Assembly (NCBI GenBank): GCA_900546255.1
Contig: URCB01000004.1
Span: 1-64,000, forward strand
DNA: 64,000 nucleotides
Source: an uncultured Eubacteriales bacterium
GTDB lineage: Bacteria > Bacillota > Clostridia > Oscillospirales > Oscillospiraceae
Reading direction: 5' to 3'
Part shown: piece after piece, positions 53,378-61,570 of the stretch
How positions within the stretch are numbered: the first letter of the stretch is position 1
Layout: each line of letters begins with the position of its first letter
Program-made: the position numbers and the translations under genes
The notes under the pieces: generated by a model
Databases searched by the model: none
What the model saw: only the letters and a program-made list of their open reading frames with translations
Told to the model about the DNA's origin: nothing

Positions 53378-53569
53378 CTCTGTTGCTATGGACTTCTTTT
53401 CCCTATCATCTTCGCAAAATTTTGCTGCAAGAACCATGCTGTGCACAAAAACAAGAAAAATATACTGGAAAATCTGTCCTGTTTGACACGGGACGCAGTC
53501 TCTGGGGGAAAGATACTCCCCCAGATATGTGGCCCTCTTCCTGCAAAAATTCCTGTTTTTTCAAGTTCT

Positions 53570-54772
53570 TCACAACCGAAACGCCTCCGCCATCTTATTC
53601 GCTGCCGCCCGCATCTGCTTTGGGTCTGGTCTGACATAAAAGTTCAGCGTGGTACTGGCGTTGGTGTGGCCCAGAATCTCCTGTACGCTCTTTATGTCTG
53701 CCCCACTGCCCAGCAGCAGCGTAGCACAACTATGCCTTAAATCGTGGGGAGACAGGTCTGGGAGCCCATGCCGCTTCATGAAGCGTTTGACACGCCGGGT
53801 CACTGCGTTGGGATCCCGGGGAGAAAAGGGCCCTGCCTGTCCGTGGAACAGGAAGCTCTCCTCCAGAACCACATCGGGAAAGTTTTTCTGCTGCTGTGTT
53901 CGGAGCTGACAGAGAAGAGAGAGCATACTGTCCAGCAGGGGGACCGCTCGCACACTGGCCGCTGTCTTGGGGGAACTGACCACCGTGCCCTGCGCTGTGG
54001 TATGGGTGACATGGCGTTCCACGTGGAGAAGCGCGTGGGCGGTGTCCACGTCCCGCCACTGAAGGCCGAGGCATTCTCCCCGGCGAAGGCCGGTGGTGAG
54101 CATCAGGTACAGCAGACAGCGAAAGTCTAAAGGACAGCTCTCCAGGGCGGAAAAGAAGGTGCGGGCTTCCTCCTCCGAAAGGGCATCTACCTGACGTTTG
54201 GGCAGTTTGGGTTTCTCTACCGTATCCATGGGATTCTTTGGAATCAGTCCCTGCTTCTGGGCGAAGGCGAAGATTCGACGCAAGGTGCGGTCATGGTGCT
54301 GCACATACTGGGGGCCGAACCCCCGTCCCGTGCGGAGATATGCCATGAATTTTTGAAGGTCCATCCCCTGGATCTTCTGGAGGTAGTAGCCCTGAAAGTA
54401 GTCTATAATGTTTCGCACGGTGTCCTCATAAAAGGCGACTGTCTTTGGTTTATGGGCTCCATCCTCAATACAAAGGGGAAACCATGTATGACGTACAAAG
54501 GAAACAAAGTCTGTCCTGAGGCGGGACATTTCTCTATCCCTAGCTTGCTCGGGGCATAGTAGGTCTTGCGCATACGTGGCCCGCGTCTCCCTCTCCCAGG
54601 CCTCTGCTGCCCGTTTGGCGGCCTTTGCCGCCTTGGAGGGGGAAAGTCCTTGGGGCACCGGCCAGGTGGTGCAGCGGAAGATCTGCTTGTTGGCCGCATC
54701 CCTGCCGACGCAGACGCGGAATTTGTAGGAGACAAGGGCTCCCTTCCTCTTTTGGGGGGTGATCGTTGCCAT
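53570..54772 (-). CDS. int: Tyrosine recombinase (island integrase)
   Basis: 400 aa. N-terminal arm-binding region, core-binding domain (~95-185), and a catalytic domain with Arg in TTGLRRGE (~220), HDLRH (343-347), H369 in LGHT and nucleophile Y379 in LNFYV. ATG 54772 is chosen over 54781 because AAAGGA lies 8 nt before it. It lies ~180 nt from the right tRNA-Val repeat, as expected for the enzyme that inserted the island. I found no excisionase gene. Confidence 0.93.
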   Translation of the reverse strand: MATITPQKRKGALVSYKFRVCVGRDAANKQIFRCTTWPVPQGLSPSKAAKAAKRAAEAWERETRATYAQDLLCPEQARDREMSRLRTDFVSFVRHTWFPLCIEDGAHKPKTVAFYEDTVRNIIDYFQGYYLQKIQGMDLQKFMAYLRTGRGFGPQYVQHHDRTLRRIFAFAQKQGLIPKNPMDTVEKPKLPKRQVDALSEEEARTFFSALESCPLDFRCLLYLMLTTGLRRGECLGLQWRDVDTAHALLHVERHVTHTTAQGTVVSSPKTAASVRAVPLLDSMLSLLCQLRTQQQKNFPDVVLEESFLFHGQAGPFSPRDPNAVTRRVKRFMKRHGLPDLSPHDLRHSCATLLLGSGADIKSVQEILGHTNASTTLNFYVRPDPKQMRAAANKMAEAFRL

Positions 54773-54832
54773 AGGTAGCATCCTTTCTCTTGGGCTTCCT
54801 GGCGTTGGATTCTACCCAGAAAATCGGCGATG

Positions 54833-54854
54833 TTGTTGACCTGTTTGTTGACCT
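54833..54854. repeat. Right arm-type integrase repeats
   Basis: Two TTGTTGACCT copies 12 bp apart (54833 and 54845), same orientation and period as at the left end, about 100 bp inside the attachment repeat. Confidence 0.7.
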
Positions 54855-54904
54855 CGGTGCAGAATCGCCGGATTTCCCTCCTGCCAACTTTGCAAAAAAA
54901 TAAC

Positions 54905-54936
54905 AAAAAAGCACCGAAAACGCGTGTTTTCAGTGC
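54905..54936 (-). terminator. Island-borne terminator of the right tRNA-Val
   Basis: Minus strand stem GCACTGAAAAC / GTTTTCGGTGC then TTTTTT, about 20 nt after the CCA end of the right tRNA. Confidence 0.82.
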
Positions 54937-54952
54937 TTTCTTGCTAAAAAAG

Positions 54953-55032
54953 TTGGTGGACGATACAGGACTTGAACCTGTGACCTCCCGCACGTCAAGC
55001 GGATGCTCATACCAGCTGAGCTAATCGTCCGT
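54953..55032 (-). repeat. Right attachment repeat (att), 80 bp
   Basis: Exact copy of 38804-38883. Here the chromosome supplies the 5' side and promoter, and the island supplies the 3' side. Confidence 0.92.
54954..55030 (-). tRNA. tRNA-Val (anticodon GAC), right copy
   Basis: Identical 77-nt gene to the left copy, including encoded CCA. It keeps the chromosomal promoter, so it descends from the original locus on its 5' side. Confidence 0.95.
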
Positions 55033-55051
55033 CTCTTGCGGAGCGAATTTT

Positions 55052-55080
55052 ATTTTATCGGATCCCTCCCCATTTGTCAA
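55052..55080 (-). promoter_or_regulatory. Chromosomal promoter of tRNA-Val
   Basis: Minus strand TTGACA (55080-55075), 17-nt spacer, TAAAAT (55057-55052). Confidence 0.85.
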
Positions 55081-55134
55081 GCATTTTTTCAAAAAACTTT
55101 GGGTTTCTTCTCCCCCGCCCCGCCTTGGGGAAAA

Positions 55135-55163
55135 TTGACAAGGCCCAGCCCGTTTCCTATAAT
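55135..55163 (+). promoter_or_regulatory. Consensus promoter of the AlbA_2 gene
   Basis: TTGACA (55135-55140), 17-nt spacer, TATAAT (55158-55163): perfect consensus. Confidence 0.88.
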
Positions 55164-55213
55164 GGGAGCAAAGACACCTGGCCGGCGGTTCCGGCCGGGA
55201 GGGGAGGCCCGCC

Positions 55214-56596
55214 ATGATCGACCTAAACCACATCGCCCGCTACCGGGAGAACAACCGCATCGAGGCCAAGAAGGCCGCCGGGGGCTTCCCCCACAGCCTG
55301 TGGGAGACCTACTCCGCCTTTGCCAACACCATCGGCGGTCTCCTCCTCCTGGGGGTGGAGGAGGACCGGGACAAGACCCTCCACATCACCGGCGTGCCCG
55401 ACGGGCCGGGGTACGCCGCCCAATTCTGGGCCACGGTGCAGGACCCCGCCAAGGTCAGCGCCAACATTTTAGCCCCGGAGGATGTGGCCCTCCACACCGT
55501 CGAGGGAAAGCAGATCCTGGTGATCTCCGTGCCCCGGGCGGACCGGCACCAGCGGCCGGTGTACATCGGAGACAGCCCCTTCACCGGGGCCTACCGCCGG
55601 GACGGGGAGGGGGACTACCACTGCTCCCCCGAGGAGGTCCGGGCCATGCTCCGGGACCGGGAGGACGCCCCCGCCGACCTGGCTGTGCTGGAGGGCCGCA
55701 CCCCCGCCGACCTGTCCCAGACCGACCTGCGGCAGTTCCGGGCCCTCATGGCCATGCGCCAGCCCGACCACCCCTGGAACTACCTGCCCGACCCCCAGTT
55801 CCTCCCCGCCGCAGGCATCCTAGGGCGGGGGCAGGACGGGGGGGACCACCCCACCCTGGCGGGGCTCCTTCTCCTGGGCAAACGGAAGCCGCTGCGGGAG
55901 GTGTTCCCCCAGTTCCGCTTGACCTACCAGGAGGCCGACACAGGCTTTTCCCTGTCCACCCTCCGGCCGGGGCCCCCGGAGAACCTCTTCTCCTTCTATG
56001 GGATGGTCACCCGGCGGCTCACCGCCGTCTCCGCCCTGCTGGCCCAGGACCCCGCAGAGCGGGAACGGCTGGCCGGGGCCATGCGGGAGGCCGTCCTCAA
56101 CGCCATCCTCCACGCCGACTACTTCAGCCGGGGCGGGCTGGCCATTCTCCGCACGGCGGGGAAACTCACCGTGTCCAACGGCGGCCTGCTGCGGGTGGAC
56201 CCGGACCGGGCCCGCCAGGGCGCCGCTGGCGACCCGCGAAACCGGGGGCTGGTGGCCCTCTTCGCCCTGCTGAAGCTGGCCACCGGCACCGGGCGGGGGC
56301 TGCGGGGGATCTATGCCCTCTGGGCCCAGCAGGGGTGGCAGGCCCCGGTGCTGGCCGAGGCCGCCCACACAGAGCGCACCGACCTCTCCCTCCCCCTCCC
56401 CCACCGGGCCTTTTCCCGGGAGGAACTCACCCGGCAGCAGATTTTGGAATACCTCACCGACCACGTCTCCGCCGCCCCCCGCACCCTGGCCCAGGGGCTG
56501 GGGCTCTCCCTCCGGGAGGTCCAGGGGGCCCTGGCCCAGCTGACCCGGCAGAACCTGGTGGTCCCCCAGGGGCAGCGCTACCAGCTGCGGGCCTGA
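55214..56596 (+). CDS. AlbA_2 (Schlafen-type) DNA-binding and GHKL-like ATPase protein
   Basis: 460 aa: N-terminal AlbA_2/Schlafen AAA_4 domain (~10-135; IEAKKAAGGFP, YSAFANTIGGLLLLGVEED), a middle segment, a GHKL-like region with REAVLNAILHADYFSRGG (~289-306), and a C-terminal winged helix (~415-458). Family members act as transcriptional regulators or RNA/DNA-binding proteins; the target is unknown. GGAGG precedes ATG 55214. It is chromosomal, immediately outside the island. Confidence 0.83.
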   Translation: MIDLNHIARYRENNRIEAKKAAGGFPHSLWETYSAFANTIGGLLLLGVEEDRDKTLHITGVPDGPGYAAQFWATVQDPAKVSANILAPEDVALHTVEGKQILVISVPRADRHQRPVYIGDSPFTGAYRRDGEGDYHCSPEEVRAMLRDREDAPADLAVLEGRTPADLSQTDLRQFRALMAMRQPDHPWNYLPDPQFLPAAGILGRGQDGGDHPTLAGLLLLGKRKPLREVFPQFRLTYQEADTGFSLSTLRPGPPENLFSFYGMVTRRLTAVSALLAQDPAERERLAGAMREAVLNAILHADYFSRGGLAILRTAGKLTVSNGGLLRVDPDRARQGAAGDPRNRGLVALFALLKLATGTGRGLRGIYALWAQQGWQAPVLAEAAHTERTDLSLPLPHRAFSREELTRQQILEYLTDHVSAAPRTLAQGLGLSLREVQGALAQLTRQNLVVPQGQRYQLRA

Positions 56597-56605
56597 CAGC
56601 AATGC

Positions 56606-56637
56606 AGCGCACCGGCCTGTCTTCTGGCCGGTGCGCT
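56606..56637. terminator. Hairpin between convergent genes
   Basis: Perfect 12-bp stem AGCGCACCGGCC / GGCCGGTGCGCT without a T-run on either strand; a weak or factor-dependent terminator. Confidence 0.5.
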
Positions 56638-56646
56638 GGTGTGCTG

Positions 56647-57894
56647 TCAGGTCCCCTGCTCCTTCATAATGGGCTGCAAATGCATCAGCAGGTCCACCTT
56701 ATTGTTGACTTCAAACTTTTTATAGATGTTGGCGATGTGGGTGCGGACGGTATAGATGCTGATGTGGAGCTCCTCCGCGATCTGCTCGTTCTTCATTCCC
56801 GAGGAGAGGTAGTAGACGATCCGCCGCTCCTGCTGGGTCAGGGTGTTGTAGGGGTGGTTCAGGTTCTTGGGCAGCTCCTTGGTCTGGCAGGTGATGAACA
56901 TCAGGTGCCAGGTCTGGATCAGCCCTCCGGCGCTGGAGGAGAGGAAGGACGTGTGGTAGAAGGAGATGTCCCCCGACAGGGAGGTGAAGGTCTGGCTGGT
57001 GCCCCCCTGGGTGGTGAGGCGGTCGCTGATCTCGTTGATCATGGTCTGGACCTCCCGGAACTTGGGGTCCCCCTGGTAGTTGCTGCGGAGGAAGTGCCCC
57101 TGGTTGTGGCGGTACTGCTCCCAGAACACCTGGCTGATCTCCTGGGCGGCCTTGTTGGTCTGCAGGACGGTCATGTCCTGGTTCAGGATCACCGCCCCCA
57201 TCTTCACATCCTGGAAGAACAGGTGGAAGCAGTCCTGGAACCGGGCCTCGCCGCTGTGGCGGAGGTAGTTTTGGTAGTTGGCCTCCACCAGCTCCGCCAG
57301 GTATTCCAGGGGGGGGCGCTCCTCCTCCTGAAAGCCCCCCTCCTCCCGGGTGCGGAAGAGGCCCATGGAGCCGATCACCCGCTCCCCCTGGTAAAAGAAG
57401 AGCACCGCCTGGTAATATAGGTCCTCGGCGGCCATGTGGATGCCGTAGGGGGTGCGCTCATACTCCTCCAGGGTCATCACATCCTCGGTGAAGATCACCC
57501 GCTTGCCCTTGAGGTGGGCCGGCAGGGAGGAGTAGCGGAAGATGTCATCCTTATAGATGTGGTCCTTGTAGTCGTACATGGGCCCGTAGCGGATGCCGTA
57601 GGTGATGTAATTGCTCAACGTGTTGCCCCGCCGGGCCGCCCCCCCCAGAAAGGCCGGGTATTGATAGGGGAAGAAAATACTGCGCCGAAAGCCAAAGTGC
57701 TTGTCGAAGAGCGCCAGCACCTTCTTGGGAAAATTTTCACTGTCCTTGGCCAGGTCCAGGGCAAAGTGCATGGCCGCCTCGTGCCATGTTTCTGCCGTTT
57801 TGCTGATAATGGTACCTCCTTTCCCGGCGGAAGAGGCGGCTTCCGTGCCACAAAATGACAGATTTGCTGCACTATTCCCGCCGGATTTTTCCAT
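56647..57894 (-). CDS. LuxR-family transcriptional regulator
   Basis: 415 aa from ATG 57894: an N-terminal region of unknown type, a PAS-like segment (GAVILNQDMTVLQTNKAAQEI) and a C-terminal LuxR helix-turn-helix (TQQERRIVYYLSSGMKNEQIAEEL, ISIYTVRTHIANIYKKF). Start is uncertain. The promoter at 57906-57934 would leave only ~5 nt before ATG 57894 (leaderless), whereas a perfect AGGAGG lies 7 nt before an in-frame ATC at 57807 (386 aa), and the first ~29 residues look non-coding. Divergent from the thiolase gene, which it may control. Confidence 0.82.
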   Translation of the reverse strand: MEKSGGNSAANLSFCGTEAASSAGKGGTIISKTAETWHEAAMHFALDLAKDSENFPKKVLALFDKHFGFRRSIFFPYQYPAFLGGAARRGNTLSNYITYGIRYGPMYDYKDHIYKDDIFRYSSLPAHLKGKRVIFTEDVMTLEEYERTPYGIHMAAEDLYYQAVLFFYQGERVIGSMGLFRTREEGGFQEEERPPLEYLAELVEANYQNYLRHSGEARFQDCFHLFFQDVKMGAVILNQDMTVLQTNKAAQEISQVFWEQYRHNQGHFLRSNYQGDPKFREVQTMINEISDRLTTQGGTSQTFTSLSGDISFYHTSFLSSSAGGLIQTWHLMFITCQTKELPKNLNHPYNTLTQQERRIVYYLSSGMKNEQIAEELHISIYTVRTHIANIYKKFEVNNKVDLLMHLQPIMKEQGT

Positions 57895-57905
57895 GATGGC
57901 GCTAT

Positions 57906-57934
57906 TATACACAGTTTATACCAAAAATTCAATC
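57906..57934 (-). promoter_or_regulatory. luxR-type gene promoter
   Basis: Minus strand TTGAAT (57934-57929), 17-nt spacer, TATAAT (57911-57906). Confidence 0.72.
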
Positions 57935-57986
57935 GTTTCTCCTGAAAAAGCATCAGAAAAAATTCCGCTCATTTTGCAACTTTTCC

Positions 57987-58014
57987 TTGACAAGGCCCTA
58001 TGAGCGTGTATAAT
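57987..58014 (+). promoter_or_regulatory. Thiolase gene promoter
   Basis: TTGACA (57987-57992), 16-nt spacer, TATAAT (58009-58014), back to back with the LuxR promoter. Confidence 0.82.
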
Positions 58015-58102
58015 ATAGCTATCTGCGAAACGAAATAAGCCATTTTTGTATGGAGTTCATATAAAATGGACAAATTCTAATCATTATGGGAGGATACTTA
58101 AC

Positions 58103-59329
58103 ATGCAACCCAGAGATGTAGTCATCGTCAGCGCCTGCCGGACCGCCATTGGCAAGTTCCAGGGCCAGTTCAAGGACGTTTCCGCCAGAGAGCTGGCCAT
58201 CACCGCCGGCAAGGAAGCCATCCGCCGCGCTGGCATCGACATCAACACCATCGACGAAATCGTCATGGGCGAGTGCTACACCGCCATGCAGGGTTCCCTG
58301 CCTGCCCGCCAGGTCTCCATGCGCATCGGCCTGCCCATCGAGAGCAGCGCCGTCACCGTCAACCAGAACTGCGCCTCCGGCATGCGTGCCCTGGAGATCG
58401 CCTGCAACAACATCCAGCTGGGCAAGACCGACATCGGCCTGGTGGTGGGCGTGGAGAACATGACCCAGGCCCCCTTCCTCCTGCCCAAGGCCCGTATGGG
58501 TTACCGCATGGGCGGCATCCCCACCGAGGGCGGTGCTGAGCTGTACGACAGCATGATCCACGACGCCCTGTACGACGCTCTGGTCCCCGGCCACATGGGC
58601 GTCACCGCCGACAACGTGGCCAAGCTGTGCAACGTCTCCCGTCAGGAGTGCGACGAGCTGGCCGTCATCAGCCACAACCGCGCCTGCGCCGCCATCGACG
58701 CCGGCAAGTTCAAGGACGAGATCATCCCCGTCATCCTCCACAACAAGAAGAAGGGCGACATCGCCATCGACACCGATGAGCACCCCATCCGCAACTGCAG
58801 CTATGAGACCATCTCCAAGATGAAGGCCGTCTTCACCCCCGATGGTGTCACCACCGCTGCCAACGCCTCCGGCATCAACGACGCCGCCGCTGCGGTCATC
58901 GTCATGTCCGCCGACAAGGCCAAGGAACTGGGCCTGAAGCCCATGGCCAAGATGATCAACATGTGCTCTGCCGGCGTGGAGCCCAAGTACATGGGCATCG
59001 GCCCCGCTTATGCCATCCCCAAGTGCCTCAAGGGCGTGAGCATGGACTTCAACGACGTGGACTACTGGGAGATCAACGAGGCCTTCGCCGCCCAGTTCCT
59101 GGGGGTCGGCCGCAAGCTCCAGGAGGAGCACGGCTGGAAGGTCGACCTGGAAAAGACCAACGTCAACGGCTCCGGCATCTCCCTGGGCCACCCCATCGGC
59201 TGCACCGGCCTGCGGATCATCGTCACCATGCTCTATGAAATGGAGCGCCGCGGCCTCACCGTGGGCGGCGCCTCCCTGTGCGTGGGCGGCGGCCCCTCCA
59301 TGGCCTCCCTGTGGACCAAGGACATCTAA
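58103..59329 (+). CDS. thlA: Acetyl-CoA C-acetyltransferase (thiolase)
   Basis: Condenses two acetyl-CoA, the entry to butyrate synthesis, or acts in reverse. 408 aa: nucleophile Cys in NQNCASGMRA (~91), EINEAFAAQF and NVNGSGISLGHPIGCTG (His and second Cys) all intact. ATG 58103 follows GGGAGG. Codon usage (frequent C-ending codons) and a strong promoter suggest high expression. Other butyrate genes are not adjacent. Confidence 0.93.
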   Translation: MQPRDVVIVSACRTAIGKFQGQFKDVSARELAITAGKEAIRRAGIDINTIDEIVMGECYTAMQGSLPARQVSMRIGLPIESSAVTVNQNCASGMRALEIACNNIQLGKTDIGLVVGVENMTQAPFLLPKARMGYRMGGIPTEGGAELYDSMIHDALYDALVPGHMGVTADNVAKLCNVSRQECDELAVISHNRACAAIDAGKFKDEIIPVILHNKKKGDIAIDTDEHPIRNCSYETISKMKAVFTPDGVTTAANASGINDAAAAVIVMSADKAKELGLKPMAKMINMCSAGVEPKYMGIGPAYAIPKCLKGVSMDFNDVDYWEINEAFAAQFLGVGRKLQEEHGWKVDLEKTNVNGSGISLGHPIGCTGLRIIVTMLYEMERRGLTVGGASLCVGGGPSMASLWTKDI

Positions 59330-59390
59330 TCCCCCCTCCCATGGTTTCGGACCCAACCGGTGCCCTGCACCCTTTGGTAGAAATTCCAAA

Positions 59391-59422
59391 AATGCCTGCC
59401 GCGTCTGCGGCAGGCATTTTTT
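59391..59422 (+). terminator. Thiolase gene terminator
   Basis: Perfect 12-bp stem AATGCCTGCCGC / GCGGCAGGCATT with GTCT loop, then TTTT. Confidence 0.88.
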
Positions 59423-59442
59423 CGTCCAGCCCCGCCCCCGCC

Positions 59443-59471
59443 TTGCAATTTGGCCCGGGAGAGGCTACAAT
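59443..59471 (+). promoter_or_regulatory. prmA promoter
   Basis: TTGCAA (59443-59448), 17-nt spacer, TACAAT (59466-59471). Confidence 0.72.
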
Positions 59472-59510
59472 AAAGACCACATCCTACAACCACCATAGGA
59501 GGAACCCACC

Positions 59511-60455
59511 ATGGACAGCATGTGGCTGGAAGTCATTTTAAATACCAAGGCAGAGGACCTGGACGACCTCTGCGCCAAACTCATCGCCAACGGCGTCCCC
59601 GGCCTGGCGGTGGAGGAAGAGGAGGAGTTCCGGGCCTTCCTGGAGGAGAACCGCCAGTACTGGGACTATGTGGACGAGGCCCTGCTGGACCAGATGAAGG
59701 GGGTCTCCCGGGTGAAGCTCTACGTCACCGACGACGCCGACGGCCAGGCCCAGCTGAAGACCTACCTGGCAGGCATTGACCTGCCCTACACCACCATCCC
59801 CCTCCGGGAGTACGACTGGGCCCACAGCTGGCAGAAGTACTACCGCCCCCTGGCCATCGGGAAACGGCTCTACATCGTGCCCGAATGGGAGCGGGACACC
59901 GCCGCCGTCCCGGAAGGGGCGGTGCGGCTGCTGATGAACCCCGGCCTCACCTTCGGCACCGGGTCCCACGCCTCCACCCAGCTGTGCCTGGAGGGGGTGG
60001 AGGCCCACGTGCAGCCCGGGGACCGGGTGCTGGACCTGGGCTGCGGCAGCGGGATTTTGGCCATCGCCGCCCTGTGCCTGGGGGCGGCCCAGGCGGTGGG
60101 GGTGGACATCGACCCCAAGGCCGTGGACGTGGCCTACGAAAACGCCGCCCTCAACGACATCGGCCCGGACCGGTGCCGCTTCCTGGCGGGCAACGTCCTG
60201 GCCGACCAGGGTCTGGTCCAGACCCTGGCCCAGGAGAGGGCCCAGCTGGTGCTGGCCAACATCGTGGCCGACGTGATCATCCCCCTGGCCCCCATGGTGT
60301 CCCAGCTGATGGACCCCCAGGGCACCTTCCTGTGCTCCGGCATCATCGACACCCGGGGGGACGAGGTGGCCGCCGCCCTGGAGGCAGCGGGGCTGGCTGT
60401 CACCGGCCGCCGGGAAAAGAACGGCTGGATCGCCCTGGAAGCCCGGCTGGGGTAA
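59511..60455 (+). CDS. prmA: Ribosomal protein L11 methyltransferase
   Basis: SAM-dependent methylation of L11. 314 aa: N-terminal ribosome-binding domain, linker, and a Rossmann methylase with GTGSHASTQLCL, VLDLGCGSGILAIAA and VLANIVADVI (NI/LANI motif). Preceded by AGGAGG. Unlike many Firmicutes it is followed by a phosphatase gene rather than rsmE, with TAATG overlap. Confidence 0.93.
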   Translation: MDSMWLEVILNTKAEDLDDLCAKLIANGVPGLAVEEEEEFRAFLEENRQYWDYVDEALLDQMKGVSRVKLYVTDDADGQAQLKTYLAGIDLPYTTIPLREYDWAHSWQKYYRPLAIGKRLYIVPEWERDTAAVPEGAVRLLMNPGLTFGTGSHASTQLCLEGVEAHVQPGDRVLDLGCGSGILAIAALCLGAAQAVGVDIDPKAVDVAYENAALNDIGPDRCRFLAGNVLADQGLVQTLAQERAQLVLANIVADVIIPLAPMVSQLMDPQGTFLCSGIIDTRGDEVAAALEAAGLAVTGRREKNGWIALEARLG

Positions 60456-61555
60456 TGGCCATGCAAGCGAGCGTACATCCTCTGACCCTCCCGCCGGACC
60501 GGCGGGTGCTGGTGGTCAGCGACATCCACGGCAACCTCCCCTTCCTCCAGGGGCTGCTGAAAAAGGTGGGTTACTCCTCCGACGACATCCTCATCGTCCT
60601 GGGGGACATTTTGGAGAAATCTACCGGGGGGCTGGACACCCTCCACTACCTCATGGACCTGTCCCGCCGGAACACCGTCTACTTCCTCCAGGGCAACTGC
60701 GAGGACGTCACCCTCTCCTTCCTCCGCCACGCCTGGCCCGACGAGGCCGCCGCCCAGTACGGCCAGTTCTGGGGGGAGAAATGCGCCTGGGTCTACATGG
60801 CCCACCAGGCCGGGGTGGGCACCGAGGCCCCCAAGGACTTCGACGCCGCCCGCCAGGCCATCGAAGCCACCTTCCCGGAGGAGGTGGCCTTCCTCCGGGC
60901 CATGCCCACCATCCTCCTCAACGACCGGTACCTCTTCGTCCACGGGGGCGTGCCCCGGGAGGACCGGCTGGAGGACCTCACCGCCCGGGCCTGCATGAAG
61001 AACGACGACTTTCTAAACCAGGGCCACGCCTTCCAGCGGTGGGTCATCGTGGGCCACTGGCCGGTGACCCTGTACCGAAAGGACATCCCCTCCGCCAAGC
61101 CCCTGGTCCTGCCGGACCGGCACATCGTCAGCATCGACGGGGGATGTAACCTGAAGGCCGACGGCCAGCTCAACGCCCTCATCCTCCCCAAGGAGCCTGG
61201 GGAAGACTTTACCTGGCTGGCCTACGACGGCTTCCCGGTGATGGTGGCCTGGGAGGACCAGGCCCCCTCCCCCAACCCCATCAACATCCGCTGGGGCCAC
61301 AGCGCCCTGGAGGTCCTCTCCCTGGGGGAGGAGTTCTCCCGCTGCCGCCACCTGGAGAGCGGGCGGGAGCTGGACATCCTCACCGACTACCTCCGCCAGG
61401 GCCCGGCAGGGCCCTACTGCCTGGACTCCACCGACTATCTGCTGCCCGTCCAGGCGGGGGACCGGCTGGCCATCGTCCGCCGCACCAGCCGGGGCGCCCT
61501 GGCCAAGAAGGACGGGGTGACCGGGTGGTACCTGGGGAAACTGGGGCCAGCATGA
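60455..61555 (+). CDS. Metallophosphoesterase (Ser/Thr phosphatase-like)
   Basis: 366 aa, calcineurin-like fold: SDIHGN, VLGDILEKS, LQGNCED, FVHGGVPRED and GHWPV motifs in order, then a C-terminal ~110-residue extension of unknown type. Family members are PPP phosphatases or Ap4A-type hydrolases; the substrate is not evident. ATG 60455 overlaps the prmA stop (TAATG); ATG 60461 is an alternative. Confidence 0.85.
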   Translation: MAMQASVHPLTLPPDRRVLVVSDIHGNLPFLQGLLKKVGYSSDDILIVLGDILEKSTGGLDTLHYLMDLSRRNTVYFLQGNCEDVTLSFLRHAWPDEAAAQYGQFWGEKCAWVYMAHQAGVGTEAPKDFDAARQAIEATFPEEVAFLRAMPTILLNDRYLFVHGGVPREDRLEDLTARACMKNDDFLNQGHAFQRWVIVGHWPVTLYRKDIPSAKPLVLPDRHIVSIDGGCNLKADGQLNALILPKEPGEDFTWLAYDGFPVMVAWEDQAPSPNPINIRWGHSALEVLSLGEEFSRCRHLESGRELDILTDYLRQGPAGPYCLDSTDYLLPVQAGDRLAIVRRTSRGALAKKDGVTGWYLGKLGPA

Positions 61556-61570
61556 GCCCTACGGAAGGAG

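Larger units (their letters stand above)
38804..55032. mobile_element. Integrated genomic island (tRNA-Val site) with R-M type cargo
   Basis: About 16.2 kb bounded by two identical 80-bp repeats (38804-38883 and 54953-55032), each a full tRNA-Val(GAC). A tyrosine integrase lies at the right border, paired TTGTTGACCT repeats lie near both ends, and the cargo is a restriction-modification-like operon plus lipoprotein and unknown genes. No relaxase or conjugation genes are present, so it would be an integrative or mobilisable element needing help. Average base composition is lower in GC than the flanks and mosaic. Confidence 0.88.

Noticed and set aside
38999..54854. TTGTTGACCT repeats as a possible CRISPR remnant
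   Set aside because: Only two copies per site with 2-bp gaps and no spacers; placement at island ends fits integrase arm sites.
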